A stretch of 64,000 nt of DNA from Marinobacterium sp. Its GTDB lineage: Bacteria > Pseudomonadota > Gammaproteobacteria > Pseudomonadales > Balneatricaceae. Made by a program: the position numbers and the translations under genes. Below the pieces are notes generated by a model, which saw only the letters and a program-made list of their open reading frames with translations, was not told where the DNA came from and ran no database searches. Within the stretch, counting starts at the first letter, position 1. Every line of letters begins with the position of its first letter. The stretch is taken from NCBI GenBank assembly GCA_030602245.1, contig JAUWAC010000008.1, positions 1 through 64,000 of the forward strand, given 5' to 3'. Of the stretch, positions 22,801 through 31,988 are shown one piece after another.

Positions 22801-24146
22801 CTCAGCCCCTCCACTGCATCAACAAATGCCCGCCCGCGGGCCGGGTAGCCGCTGAACATGTCAAAGCTGGCACAGGCCGGCGACAGCAGCACGATGTCAC
22901 CGGGCTGAGCCTGCTGCACAGCCAGTTCGACCGCCGCCGGCATATCGGCGGCGACCTGATGCTCGACCGATGTCACCGCGCGGGCGATCGCCGGTGCATC
23001 CTCACCGATCAGGATCAGCGCACGCCCGAAACGTGCCAGCGGCGCGTCCAGCTCATCGAAACGCTGTCCTTTGCCGACGCCGCCGGCGATCAGCACAATG
23101 CGGGCGTCCCCATGCAGCGTTGCCCCCAGCCCATTCAGGGCGGCCAGCGTGGCCCCCACGTTGGTGCCTTTGGAGTCGTTAAACCATGCCAGCCCGCAGC
23201 GATCGGCAACCCACTGACAGCGGTGTTCGAGGCCGCCAAACGCCTTCAGCGCGGTCAGCATCGCCGCCATCGGCAATCCGGCAGCCTCGCCCAGCGCCAG
23301 CGCAGCAAGGGCATTGGCGTAGTTGTGATTGCCCCGGATCTTCAGCTCACGGGTATCCAGCAGCGGCTCCAGTCCACGAGCCAGCCAGCGCGAGCCCTGA
23401 TGCTCCAGCAGTCCGTACTGGTTCAGGTCCGGCCGGCCAAGACCAAAACTGATCTTCTGCACGCCCTGCGGCAACAGCGGGCGCGTTAGCGCATCGTCGC
23501 GGTTCTCCACCGCATACCGGCAGCCGCGATAGATTCGATGCTTGGCCGCATGGTATGCCTGCATCGACGCATAGCGATCGAGATGGTCCGGGCTCAGATT
23601 GAGCACCGTCGCCGCCTGCGCGCGCAGCTCGTGCGTCGTTTCGAGCTGGAAGCTGGACAGCTCCAGCACATAGAGCTCGGCTGCCTCATCCAGCAGATCC
23701 AGCGCCGGAGTACCCAGATTGCCCCCCACTTTTACGTTCAGCCCGGCCGCCTGCGCCATGTTGCCCACCAGCGTTGTGACGGTACTCTTCGCGTTGGAGC
23801 CGGTGATCGCCACGATCGGCGCCTTGGCCGCGCGGCAGAACAGGTCGATATCCCCGCTGAGCCGTACTCCCGCCGCCAACGCCTGCTGAATCGCCGGATC
23901 CGCCTGGCCGACACCGGGACTAAGCAGCATTTCCGACGCCTGACCCAGCACCGCCGCGTCGAGCGGGCCACAATGCAGCGCGACCTGTGGATACTCACGC
24001 CGGAACTGCTCCGCCGCCGGTGGCTGCTCGCGGGTGTCACAGACGAAGAACGGCAGCCCACGGCTGCTCAGATAGCGCGCGCAGGCCAGCCCGGTCTGTC
24101 CCAGACCGATAATGACGCGCGCTGTATCTGTCGCTATCAGGCTCAT
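22791..24146 (-). CDS. murD: UDP-N-acetylmuramoylalanine--D-glutamate ligase MurD
   Basis: Adds D-Glu to UDP-MurNAc-L-Ala. Order: N-terminal Rossmann-like domain (IIGLGQTGLACARYL), central ATPase with P-loop ITGSNAKSTVTTLVG, and C-terminal ligase domain. The P-loop has Ala where E. coli has Gly (GSNGKS); I believe this variant is common in Pseudomonas-like MurD, so it is not taken as a defect. 451 residues, normal length. Start ATG 24146, 8 bases after the mraY stop. Confidence 0.95.
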   Translation of the reverse strand: MSLIATDTARVIIGLGQTGLACARYLSSRGLPFFVCDTREQPPAAEQFRREYPQVALHCGPLDAAVLGQASEMLLSPGVGQADPAIQQALAAGVRLSGDIDLFCRAAKAPIVAITGSNAKSTVTTLVGNMAQAAGLNVKVGGNLGTPALDLLDEAAELYVLELSSFQLETTHELRAQAATVLNLSPDHLDRYASMQAYHAAKHRIYRGCRYAVENRDDALTRPLLPQGVQKISFGLGRPDLNQYGLLEHQGSRWLARGLEPLLDTRELKIRGNHNYANALAALALGEAAGLPMAAMLTALKAFGGLEHRCQWVADRCGLAWFNDSKGTNVGATLAALNGLGATLHGDARIVLIAGGVGKGQRFDELDAPLARFGRALILIGEDAPAIARAVTSVEHQVAADMPAAVELAVQQAQPGDIVLLSPACASFDMFSGYPARGRAFVDAVEGLRCD

Positions 24147-24154
24147 CGTCGTTC

Positions 24155-25237
24155 CTATCGAATCTTCAGGGTCGCCAGACCGATCAGCACCAGGATCACG
24201 GTAATGATCCAGAAGCGCACGATGACGCGCGGTTCCGGCCAGCCCTTGAGTTCAAAGTGATGGTGAATCGGCGCCATGCGGAAAATACGCCGCCCGGTCA
24301 GCTTGAACGACGCCACCTGCAGGATCACCGACACCGTCTCCATGACGAACACGCCGCCCATGATCACCAGCACCAGCTCCTGACGCACGATCACCGCGAT
24401 CACGCCCAGCGCCGCCCCCAGCGCCAGAGCACCGACGTCACCCATGAATACCTGGGCCGGGTAGGTGTTGAACCAGAGAAAGCCGAGCCCGGCACCGACG
24501 ATGGCGCCACAGAAGATGATCAGCTCACCGGCCCCGGCCACGTAGGGGATATTCAGGTAGTTCGCGAACTGCACGTGCCCACTGAGATAGGCGAACACCG
24601 CCAGTGCGCCGGCCACCATCACCGTCGGCATGATCGCCAGCCCGTCGAGGCCATCGGTCAGATTCACGGCGTTGGAGCTGCCGACGATAACGAAGTAGGT
24701 AAAGATCACGAAGCCGATACCGAGCTCGAGCGCAAAATCCTTGACGAACGGCAGGATCAGTTGCGTCTCGACCGGGCTTTGCGCGGTCAGGTACAGCAGC
24801 ACGGCGGCGCCGAAGCCCCCGACCGACTGCCAGAAATATTTCCAGCGCGCCGGCAGGCCACGCGGATTCTTCTCCACCACCTTGCGCCAGTCATCGACCC
24901 AGCCCACAGCGCCGAAGATCAGCAGCACACCAAGCGTGATCCAGACATAGCGGTTGCTCAGGTCGCTCCACAGCAGTGTGCTGATCGCAATCGACAGAAT
25001 GATCAGGGCGCCGCCCATGGTCGGCGTACCGGCTTTGCTCAGATGCGTCTGCGGACCGTCATCGCGCACGGCCTGGCCGATCTGTTTGAGTTTCAGATGA
25101 TTGATCAGGCGCGGCCCCATGAACAACGACAGGCCAAGGGCGGTCAGCACCCCCAGGATCCCGCGCAGCGTGATATAGCCGAACACGGCAAACCCGCTGT
25201 AGAACTGGGACAGAAACTCGGTCAGTAGAAGCAGCAT
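24155..25237 (-). CDS. mraY: Phospho-MurNAc-pentapeptide transferase MraY
   Basis: Integral membrane enzyme making lipid I from UDP-MurNAc-pentapeptide and undecaprenyl phosphate; 360 residues and about ten membrane segments. The conserved aspartates occur in [11 protein letters not shown] and [13 protein letters not shown], and the histidine motif is [15 protein letters not shown] near the C-terminus. It lies 3 bases after murF and is followed by murD. Confidence 0.96.
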   Translation of the reverse strand: MLLLLTEFLSQFYSGFAVFGYITLRGILGVLTALGLSLFMGPRLINHLKLKQIGQAVRDDGPQTHLSKAGTPTMGGALIILSIAISTLLWSDLSNRYVWITLGVLLIFGAVGWVDDWRKVVEKNPRGLPARWKYFWQSVGGFGAAVLLYLTAQSPVETQLILPFVKDFALELGIGFVIFTYFVIVGSSNAVNLTDGLDGLAIMPTVMVAGALAVFAYLSGHVQFANYLNIPYVAGAGELIIFCGAIVGAGLGFLWFNTYPAQVFMGDVGALALGAALGVIAVIVRQELVLVIMGGVFVMETVSVILQVASFKLTGRRIFRMAPIHHHFELKGWPEPRVIVRFWIITVILVLIGLATLKIR

Positions 25238-25240
25238 CTA

Positions 25241-26620
25241 TCAGTTTTCCCCTTTCAGCAGGGCGTTGACCGCCCTGTCCATACCGGCACTGCGCGACCC
25301 CTTGGCCAGCAGCGTGCCGCTGTGCAGATCCAGTTGTGCCAGCGCCGACAGCAGATCTTCGAACTGCGCGAAATGACGCGCCGCGATGCCGGCCTCAGCC
25401 GCCGCCTCTGCCGCCTGCTGCGACAGCACTCCGCAGGTCAGCAGCCTGTCGATACCGCGCTCGGCCGCATAACGCCCGACGCCGCGGTGCAGCTCGACAG
25501 CCTCGCTGCCCAGCTCGGCCATATCGCCCAGCAACAGCGTACGCGGCGCCGGCAGTGCGGCAAGCACGTCGATCGCGGCTTTCACCGCGCCCGGGTTGGC
25601 GTTGTAGCTGTCATCGATCAACAGCGCGCCCTGTGGCAATCGATGCGGGCAGAGCCGACCCGGCACCGCGCGAAACGCCTCGAGCCCCGCCTTCGCCGCC
25701 GCCAGCGGCAGCCCGGCGGCCACCCAGGCCGCCGCCGCGGCAGCGGCGTTGGCCACGTTGTGACGTCCCATGACACCGAGCGCCACCGAGACCTTTTCCC
25801 CGCCGTGTGTCAGCTCGAACGACCAGGTACCGGACTCGGTCAGACGCAGATTGCGGGCGTAAAGTTCAGCCTCGTTGTCGGCGATCGTAAAACGCAGCGC
25901 TCGACGCCCCAGCTGCTCCAGACGCTCGAGCCAGTAACCGGCATGAGGATCGTCGGCATTGACGACGCCCACCCCCTGCTCCGGCAGCCCTTCATAGATC
26001 TCGCTCTTGGCGCGGACGATGTTGTCCAGGCTGCCAAACCCCTCGAGGTGAGCGCCCAGGGCGTTGGTCAGTATCGCCACGTGCGGCAGCGCCAGACGGG
26101 TCGTGCGGGCAATTTCACCCACCGCGCTGGCACCGAGTTCGACCACGGCGTAATCGTGTTCCGGCGCGAGACGCAGCAGCGTCAGCGGAACCCCGATCTC
26201 GTTATTGAGATTTCCCCGCGTTGCCAGCGTGTGGCCGCGGGTTGCCAGCATCGCCGCGAGCATCTCCTTGACGCTGGTCTTGCCGCTGCTGCCGGTGACG
26301 GCAAACAGCGGCCCGGCAAAGCTGAGCCGGTTATGCCGGCCCAGCTGTCCAAGCGCCTGTAAGGTGTCGGCGACAACCAACTGCGGCAGATCGCTATCGA
26401 CCCGATGGTCGACCACGGCCGCCACAGCCCCCTTCCTGATGGCGTCGCCGACATAATCGTGGGCATCGAAACGGGCACCCTTGAGCGCCACGAACAGATC
26501 GCCCGGTTGAATCGTACGGGTGTCGGTACTGACCCGCAGACACTGCGCCGCGGCGTCAAGCGCCACCGGCTCGGCATTGAGCAGATCGATCAGTGTCGGG
26601 AGACTGAAGTCGCTGATCAT
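25241..26620 (-). CDS. murF: UDP-MurNAc-tripeptide--D-alanyl-D-alanine ligase MurF
   Basis: Adds D-Ala-D-Ala to the UDP-MurNAc-tripeptide, finishing the cytoplasmic precursor. P-loop VTGSSGKTSVKEML is near residue 108, followed by the Mur ligase domains, with the conserved DDSYNANPGAVKAA. 459 residues. The ATG overlaps the murE stop as ATGA, so translation is probably coupled. Confidence 0.95.
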   Translation of the reverse strand: MISDFSLPTLIDLLNAEPVALDAAAQCLRVSTDTRTIQPGDLFVALKGARFDAHDYVGDAIRKGAVAAVVDHRVDSDLPQLVVADTLQALGQLGRHNRLSFAGPLFAVTGSSGKTSVKEMLAAMLATRGHTLATRGNLNNEIGVPLTLLRLAPEHDYAVVELGASAVGEIARTTRLALPHVAILTNALGAHLEGFGSLDNIVRAKSEIYEGLPEQGVGVVNADDPHAGYWLERLEQLGRRALRFTIADNEAELYARNLRLTESGTWSFELTHGGEKVSVALGVMGRHNVANAAAAAAAWVAAGLPLAAAKAGLEAFRAVPGRLCPHRLPQGALLIDDSYNANPGAVKAAIDVLAALPAPRTLLLGDMAELGSEAVELHRGVGRYAAERGIDRLLTCGVLSQQAAEAAAEAGIAARHFAQFEDLLSALAQLDLHSGTLLAKGSRSAGMDRAVNALLKGEN

Positions 26621-28125
26621 GCCTCGCTCCTGTTCTGCTGTGCCGCGCGTACGTGAGCCTGATCCGAAAACGGATGCCGCACCCCGTGAATCTCCTGATA
26701 GGTTTCGTGCCCTTTGCCGGCAAGCAGGATGATATCGTCCCGCTGCGCCTGCCTGACCACCTGTGCGATCGCACGGGCGCGATCGGGCTCCACCTGTACC
26801 GACTGACCGGCCGGCACCCCCTGCTCGATCATGCTGATAATGGCGTGCGGATCTTCGGTGCGCGGATTATCACTGGTCAGTACCACTTCGTCAGCCAGCT
26901 GCGCGGCTATTTTGCCCATCAGGGGACGTTTGGCACGATCACGATCGCCGCCACAGCCGAACAGCGCCCACAGCCGCGCCTGCTGGCCGAGGTGCTCCCG
27001 TGCGGCCTGCAAGGCTTTTTCCAGCGCATCGGGCGTATGCGCGTAATCGACGATCACCGTCGGTGCGCCCTCATGGGCCAGACACTCCATGCGTCCGCTG
27101 ACCGGCTTCAGCGCTGCCAGCGCCGAGGCGATATTACCGAGCTCATAGCCAAGCCCGCCCAGTACAGCCGATACCAGCAGCAGGTTGGCGACGTTGAAAC
27201 GCCCCAGCAGCGATGCGGTCACCAACACCTCGCCCCAGGGCGTATGCAGTTCGAACATCAGCCCCTGCGGCTGCAACGACAGCTGGTCGGCACACACCGG
27301 CGCCGCGCCCGGGGTCAGTGAAAAGCCGATGCGTTCGCCGCCGGCCGGACAGGAGCGCGCCAGCAGGCGCGCGCACTCGGCATCATCGGCGTTGAGCACC
27401 TGAATCGGTGCACCATAGTCATCGAACAGGCGTGCCTTGGCCGCGGCGTAGCTGGCCATGTCACCGTGATAGTCAAGATGGTCATGGCTCAGATTGGTGT
27501 AGCCCACCGCCGCAAAGCGCACGCCCGCCACCCGCTGCTGATCGAGCGCGTGACTGGAGACTTCCATCACCACCGCCTGAGCCCCTTCGGCGCGCAGACG
27601 CGCCAGCTCCGCATGCAGGCGAATCGCATCCGGCGTGGTATGGGTGGCTTCGCGCAGCTGACCGGGAAAGCCGTTGCCGACCGTGCCGATCAGCGCGGTG
27701 CGCAAACCGCAGCTGTTCAGCGCCTGTGCCAGATAGTGTGCACAGGAGGTCTTGCCGTTGGTGCCGGTAATCCCGATCACTCGCATGGCCCGGCTCGGTT
27801 CACCATAGAACCGGCTCGCGACCCGCCCGATCACACCGTCGAGCGCCCCCACCCGGATCACCGGCTGCGCAAACGCAGCGGCGTCTTCGGCACTCATCTC
27901 GGTCGCATCGACCAGTGCAGCGACGGCACCACGGGCAAATGCCTGCGCAATGAAATCGGCGCCCCGATGGGTGACCCCGGAGCGGGCAAAGAACAGATCC
28001 CCCGGCCGCACACAGCGGCTATCAAGGCAAAGCCCGGAAACGCGCAATGCCGCAAGCGATTGCGGCATCTGCGGCGACTGTTCCGGGAGCAGCTGGCCGA
28101 GGCTGAAGTCGGTCACATCGGTCAT
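26617..28125 (-). CDS. murE: UDP-MurNAc-L-alanyl-D-glutamate--meso-DAP ligase MurE
   Basis: Adds the third stem-peptide residue. The motif DNPR in LTSDNPRTEDP marks specificity for meso-diaminopimelate, as expected for a gammaproteobacterium. ATP-binding GITGTNGKTSCAHY is near residue 113; the carbamylated-lysine region and C-terminal ligase domain follow. 502 residues. Its ATG overlaps the ftsI stop as ATGA. Confidence 0.95.
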   Translation of the reverse strand: MTDVTDFSLGQLLPEQSPQMPQSLAALRVSGLCLDSRCVRPGDLFFARSGVTHRGADFIAQAFARGAVAALVDATEMSAEDAAAFAQPVIRVGALDGVIGRVASRFYGEPSRAMRVIGITGTNGKTSCAHYLAQALNSCGLRTALIGTVGNGFPGQLREATHTTPDAIRLHAELARLRAEGAQAVVMEVSSHALDQQRVAGVRFAAVGYTNLSHDHLDYHGDMASYAAAKARLFDDYGAPIQVLNADDAECARLLARSCPAGGERIGFSLTPGAAPVCADQLSLQPQGLMFELHTPWGEVLVTASLLGRFNVANLLLVSAVLGGLGYELGNIASALAALKPVSGRMECLAHEGAPTVIVDYAHTPDALEKALQAAREHLGQQARLWALFGCGGDRDRAKRPLMGKIAAQLADEVVLTSDNPRTEDPHAIISMIEQGVPAGQSVQVEPDRARAIAQVVRQAQRDDIILLAGKGHETYQEIHGVRHPFSDQAHVRAAQQNRSEA

Positions 28126-29867
28126 TTTTGTGCCACCTGCTGTTTATCCGGTTCGGGCCATTTGTCGGGTGGCACATTGAGCAGCCTGAGCGCGCCGGCC
28201 GCGACCCGTGAAAACACCGGCGCGGCCACTTCGCCACCGTAATATTCCTGGCCCTTGGGGTTATCGATCATGACGGCCATCGCAATGCGCGGTTTGGAAG
28301 CGGGAGCGATGCCGGCAAATACCGAAATGTAGCGGTCCTGTGCATAGCCACCGCCGCTGGCCTTGTGCGCGGTGCCGGTTTTACCTGCGACCCGGTAACC
28401 GGTCACCGCCGCGCGCCGCCCGGTGCCTTGCGGGGTGATCACGGTTTCCATCATCGCCAACACCTGGTCGGCGACCTGCTCCGGCATCACCCGCTCGCCA
28501 CGCGGCACTTCGTCAGGTGCCAGTCGCAGCAGGGATACCGGTTTCTGAACGCCGCCGGCCGCCAGCGGTACATAGGCATGGGCCAGCTGCAGCGGCGTCA
28601 CCGACAGACCGTAGCCGTACGACAGGGTCGCACGCTCGACGGTCTGGCGTTCGCTCAGATACGGCAGCACCCCGCTGCGCTCGCCCGGGAAGCCGGTGCC
28701 GCTGACCTGCCCCAGCCCGAGGTTATGCATCAGGTTACGCACGGCGTTGGGCTCCATGTCCAGCGTCAGTCGGGTCACACCGACGTTGCTCGACTTGGTG
28801 ATGATGCCGGTCAGATCCAGCTCGCCGTAGTTGCGATGGTCGCGAATCGTCGCATTGCGCACGCGGATATAGCCGGGCGAGGTATCGATCACGGTATCCG
28901 CGCTGTAGCGCCCGCTCATCAATGCGGTGGCGACCGTCAGCGGCTTCATGGTCGAGCCGGGCTCGAACAGATCGGTCATCGCCCGGTTACGCAGCGCATC
29001 GGTCCGCAGGTTGGCCCGGTCGTTCGGGTTGTAGGACGGCTGATTGACCATCGCCAGCACCTCACCGGTGCGCACATCAATCACCACCACTGAACCGGAG
29101 TCCGCCTGATGGGTGTTCACAGCGTCCTTCAGCTCTCGGTAGGCCATGTACTGCAGGCGCAGATCGATGCTGAGCGCCAGATCCTTGCCCGGCTGTGCCG
29201 GCGCCAGCGAACGGATATGCTTGATGGTGCGCCCGGTACGATCCTTCATCACCAGCTTGCGACCCGGCTCGCCCCGCAGCCAGTCGTTGAACGCCAGCTC
29301 CAGTCCTTCCTGCCCTTCACCGTCGACACTGGTGAAGCCGACCAGATGCGTCGCCACCTCGGCTGCCGGGTAATAACGCTTGTATTCCTGATCCACGTGA
29401 ATGCCGGCGATATTCAACGCCGACACGCTCTCCGCCAGTTCCGGTGTCACCTGACGCTTGAGGTAGAGAAAGCGACGTTCCGGATCAGCATTGAGTTCGC
29501 GCAGCAGCGCCTCTCGCGACATGTCCAGCAGCTGGGCAAGCTGGCGCAGGCGCGGACTGTGCAGGTCGGTCATTTTCGGGTCGGCCCAGATCGTCGCCAC
29601 CGGCGCACTGACCGCCAGCGGCTCGCCGTTGCGGTCGGTAATCAGTCCCCGATGGGCGGGCAGCAGCATGGTACGCAGGGTGCGGGCATCGCCCTGACTC
29701 TGCAGGAACGCCTGATCCTCGGTCGACAGCGACAGCATCTTGGCCAGAATCAGCGCCGCGATCAGCACCAACAGGGCGAACACCAGCCACAGCCGCCAGC
29801 CACGGGCAGCCAGAGCCGGCGCATGTGCGCCAGTGGCGGTGTCGGTTGTGCGCTTATCGCGGCTCAT
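28122..29867 (-). CDS. ftsI: Septal transpeptidase FtsI (PBP3)
   Basis: Class B penicillin-binding protein cross-linking septal peptidoglycan with FtsW; 581 residues. One N-terminal membrane segment (about 27-47), a dimerisation domain with RGLITDRNGEPLAVS, and the transpeptidase domain with catalytic serine in EPGSTMKPLTVA, SSN in TKSSNVGV and KTG in AGKTGTAHK. The start overlaps the end of ftsL by 14 bases. Confidence 0.95.
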   Translation of the reverse strand: MSRDKRTTDTATGAHAPALAARGWRLWLVFALLVLIAALILAKMLSLSTEDQAFLQSQGDARTLRTMLLPAHRGLITDRNGEPLAVSAPVATIWADPKMTDLHSPRLRQLAQLLDMSREALLRELNADPERRFLYLKRQVTPELAESVSALNIAGIHVDQEYKRYYPAAEVATHLVGFTSVDGEGQEGLELAFNDWLRGEPGRKLVMKDRTGRTIKHIRSLAPAQPGKDLALSIDLRLQYMAYRELKDAVNTHQADSGSVVVIDVRTGEVLAMVNQPSYNPNDRANLRTDALRNRAMTDLFEPGSTMKPLTVATALMSGRYSADTVIDTSPGYIRVRNATIRDHRNYGELDLTGIITKSSNVGVTRLTLDMEPNAVRNLMHNLGLGQVSGTGFPGERSGVLPYLSERQTVERATLSYGYGLSVTPLQLAHAYVPLAAGGVQKPVSLLRLAPDEVPRGERVMPEQVADQVLAMMETVITPQGTGRRAAVTGYRVAGKTGTAHKASGGGYAQDRYISVFAGIAPASKPRIAMAVMIDNPKGQEYYGGEVAAPVFSRVAAGALRLLNVPPDKWPEPDKQQVAQK

Positions 29868-30258
29868 GACGTACGATCTCGATCCCTTCAGGTTCCGGGA
29901 CTTTCATGTTGAGTTTTTTGTCGGCCAGCCGCTCCACGCGGTTATTGGCGCTCCAGGCACTCTCTTCGAGCAGCAGCTGCCCCCACTCCACCTGCAGGTC
30001 ATCGCCCTGCGAGCTCAGTATCTGATGCTGGTTGAACAGCCGGCGGTACTCGTAGGCCGAGTAGATCACCATCAGCGCCGAGGCCAGCACCAGCAGCACC
30101 AGCAAGGCCAGCGTACCCGCCGGTCGCGCCAGCTCCGACAGGGTCAGCAGGGACTGACCGGCGCCGGACACATCCCCCTTCGACTCGCGCGGCCCGACCG
30201 CCGGCTTGTCGCGCCAGGCGCCCTGCAGACGCTCCAGCCACTGGCGCCATGCCGTCAT
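29854..30258 (-). CDS. ftsL: Cell division protein FtsL
   Basis: Small bitopic divisome protein that with FtsB activates FtsW/FtsI. 134 residues, a little longer than the roughly 100-120 usual because of a 45-residue cytoplasmic tail rich in Gly and Ser. One membrane segment (about 47-68) is followed by a short periplasmic coiled coil (YRRLFNQHQILSSQGDDLQ). Sequence conservation in FtsL is low; identity rests also on position between rsmH and ftsI. Overlaps rsmH by 4 bases. Confidence 0.9.
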   Translation of the reverse strand: MTAWRQWLERLQGAWRDKPAVGPRESKGDVSGAGQSLLTLSELARPAGTLALLVLLVLASALMVIYSAYEYRRLFNQHQILSSQGDDLQVEWGQLLLEESAWSANNRVERLADKKLNMKVPEPEGIEIVRHEPR

Positions 30259-31193
30259 GCCTTTTTAACCGCCACTCGCATCACGGCGCTGCGCGCACGC
30301 GGGTTCGCTTTTACCTCGGCTGCCGACGCCTTGACCGCCTTGCCGAGGCTGCTCAGACGCTGCTTCAGCATCTCATCGGTGACGGGAATCCCCGGCGGCA
30401 GATGCTCATCACCCTTTACGTGCTTGCGGATAAAGCGCTTCACCAACCGGTCTTCCAGCGAGTGGAAACTGATCACCACCAGCCGTCCGCCGATGGCCAA
30501 CACATCCAACGCTTGTTCAAGCACCTGTTCGATATCGTCCAGTTCGCGGTTGATGTGGATGCGGATACCCTGAAACGCGCGCGTCGCCGGATGTTTGCCC
30601 TTCTCCCAGCGCGGATTCGCCTCGGCGACAATGCTGGCCAGCCGCGCCGTGGTCGTGATCGCTTCCTCTTCGCGCGCCTGCACAATGGCGCGCGCCATGC
30701 GACGGGAAAAGCGCTCCTCGCCATAGTTGAACAGCACGTCGGCTATTTCGGTTTCACTGGCCCGGTTGATCCACTGCGCAGCGCTCTCGCCACTGCTGGT
30801 ATCCATCCGCATATCCAGCGGACCTTCATTGAGAAAGCTGAAACCGCGCGTCGGGTCATCGAGCTGCGGCGAGCTGACGCCGAGATCGAGCAGGATGCCG
30901 GATACTTTGCCGCGCATGCCCACGTCGTCGACGAACTGCTCCAGCTGCGCGAACGAACCGTGACGGATCTCGAACCGGGGCTCGTTGGCAAACTGTTCAT
31001 TGGCGTACGCAATCGCCGTCGGATCCTTGTCGATCGCCATCAGTCGACCGCGGTCGCTGAGCTGCTCAAGAATACGCGTTGAATGGCCGCCACGACCGAA
31101 GGTTCCATCCACGTAGAACCCATCCGGGTCCGCAACCAGAGACGTAACCGCCTCCTCCAGCAGCACCGTGGTATGGCTGAAAGCTTGTGGCAT
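30255..31193 (-). CDS. rsmH: 16S rRNA m4C1402 methyltransferase RsmH
   Basis: SAM-dependent methyltransferase for N4 of C1402 in 16S rRNA; also called MraW. The SAM-binding block VDGTFGRGGHSTRIL is near residue 28-42, with the conserved ILLDLGVSSPQLDD and SFHSLEDRLVKRF further on. 312 residues. It starts 18 bases after mraZ and overlaps ftsL at its stop, in standard dcw order. Confidence 0.95.
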   Translation of the reverse strand: MPQAFSHTTVLLEEAVTSLVADPDGFYVDGTFGRGGHSTRILEQLSDRGRLMAIDKDPTAIAYANEQFANEPRFEIRHGSFAQLEQFVDDVGMRGKVSGILLDLGVSSPQLDDPTRGFSFLNEGPLDMRMDTSSGESAAQWINRASETEIADVLFNYGEERFSRRMARAIVQAREEEAITTTARLASIVAEANPRWEKGKHPATRAFQGIRIHINRELDDIEQVLEQALDVLAIGGRLVVISFHSLEDRLVKRFIRKHVKGDEHLPPGIPVTDEMLKQRLSSLGKAVKASAAEVKANPRARSAVMRVAVKKA

Positions 31194-31211
31194 GGCGCAA
31201 GGCCCCTTCGT

Positions 31212-31667
31212 TTACAGTGACAGTGTTTGCATTTCGTCGGGCAGCGCCGCGCCGGAGTCGACATCCAGCAGGTACTCGTCCCGGGTTTCGTTCCAGAGTT
31301 CTTCACTCCAGATCTCGAACTTGTTGCCCTGCCCAAGCAGTACGATCCGCTTCTCAAGCAGCGCGTACTCGCGCAAAGGCGCCGGCACCAGCACCCGGCC
31401 GGCGGCATCCATGTCCAGATCAGTGGCGTGACCAACGAGGAGGCGCTGAATGCGCCGGGCCGCCTTGTTGAAACTCGGCAGGGCATCCAGTTTGGCCTGG
31501 ATAACGTCCCATTCGGGCTGGGGATAGAGCAGAAGGCACTTGGATTCGGTATCGATGGTGGCAACCATTTTACCGTCGCAGTGGTCGTTGATCGACTCAC
31601 GATAGCGGGCCGGGATCGCGAGGCGTCCCTTGCCATCGAGGTTGATCGGATTGACTCCGCGAAACAT
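31212..31667 (-). CDS. mraZ: Transcriptional regulator MraZ
   Basis: AbrB-like DNA-binding protein that represses the dcw operon, including itself, in E. coli. Two SpoVT/AbrB-type halves, each with a D-x3-R core: LDGKGRLAIPARYRE near the start and MDAAGRVLVPAPLREYA near residue 85-100. 151 residues from ATG 31667, the canonical MFRG start; an in-frame start seven codons upstream is less likely. Its own operator lies 24 bases upstream of the ATG. Confidence 0.95.
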   Translation of the reverse strand: MFRGVNPINLDGKGRLAIPARYRESINDHCDGKMVATIDTESKCLLLYPQPEWDVIQAKLDALPSFNKAARRIQRLLVGHATDLDMDAAGRVLVPAPLREYALLEKRIVLLGQGNKFEIWSEELWNETRDEYLLDVDSGAALPDEMQTLSL

Positions 31668-31690
31668 GATCCCCACCGGGCTCTCCAAAA

Positions 31691-31720
31691 TTACCCACTT
31701 TTACCCACTATTAACCACTA
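31691..31720 (-). promoter_or_regulatory. MraZ operator, three 10-bp repeats
   Basis: On the minus strand three head-to-tail decamers read TAGTGGTTAA, TAGTGGGTAA and AAGTGGGTAA, i.e. GTGGK with 5-base spacers, which is the MraZ box layout known from E. coli. They sit at and just downstream of the predicted transcription start, suiting repression. Confidence 0.85.
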
Positions 31721-31727
31721 TGCGACA

Positions 31728-31755
31728 CTATAGGTGGGAGGGGTAGTCAAATCAA
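31728..31755 (-). promoter_or_regulatory. mraZ (dcw) promoter
   Basis: Minus-strand TTGATT (31755-31750), 16 bases, TATAGT (31733-31728). The start site would fall near 31721, directly at the MraZ repeats. Confidence 0.65.
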
Positions 31756-31988
31756 GGTCGTCACCGGCCTGAAAGGCGCATGATCTGTATCATTCAGGTA
31801 ACCATCGCGCCGGCATCTGAGCCCTGCCCACGCAGCTGACGGAAATCCTTGAGTTAAAAGTGGTTATTTCAAAAACTGGAAACTGGACCCGAGGCCGGTC
31901 AGCGCCCAAGCTGTACAGAATTCATGCAGAAACAGTCACGCGCTCACGTCGGATCGACGTGTGCCGGCACTGAACAGGGGAGAATACG
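31756..31988. other. Gap between the mraZ promoter and the Sel1 lipoprotein gene
   Basis: No gene is apparent. On the plus strand AAAAGTGGTTATTT near 31857 looks like a single stray MraZ half-site. GGGGAGA before 31989 is the ribosome-binding site of the lipoprotein gene. No strong plus-strand promoter was recognised. Confidence 0.4.

Noticed and set aside
22791..24146. MurD P-loop Gly to Ala change (GSNAKS)
   Set aside because: I believe this is a usual variant in Pseudomonas-like MurD proteins, so not treated as a defect.
31856..31870. Extra MraZ half-site near the lipoprotein gene
   Set aside because: Only one GTGG core; MraZ binding needs at least two spaced repeats.
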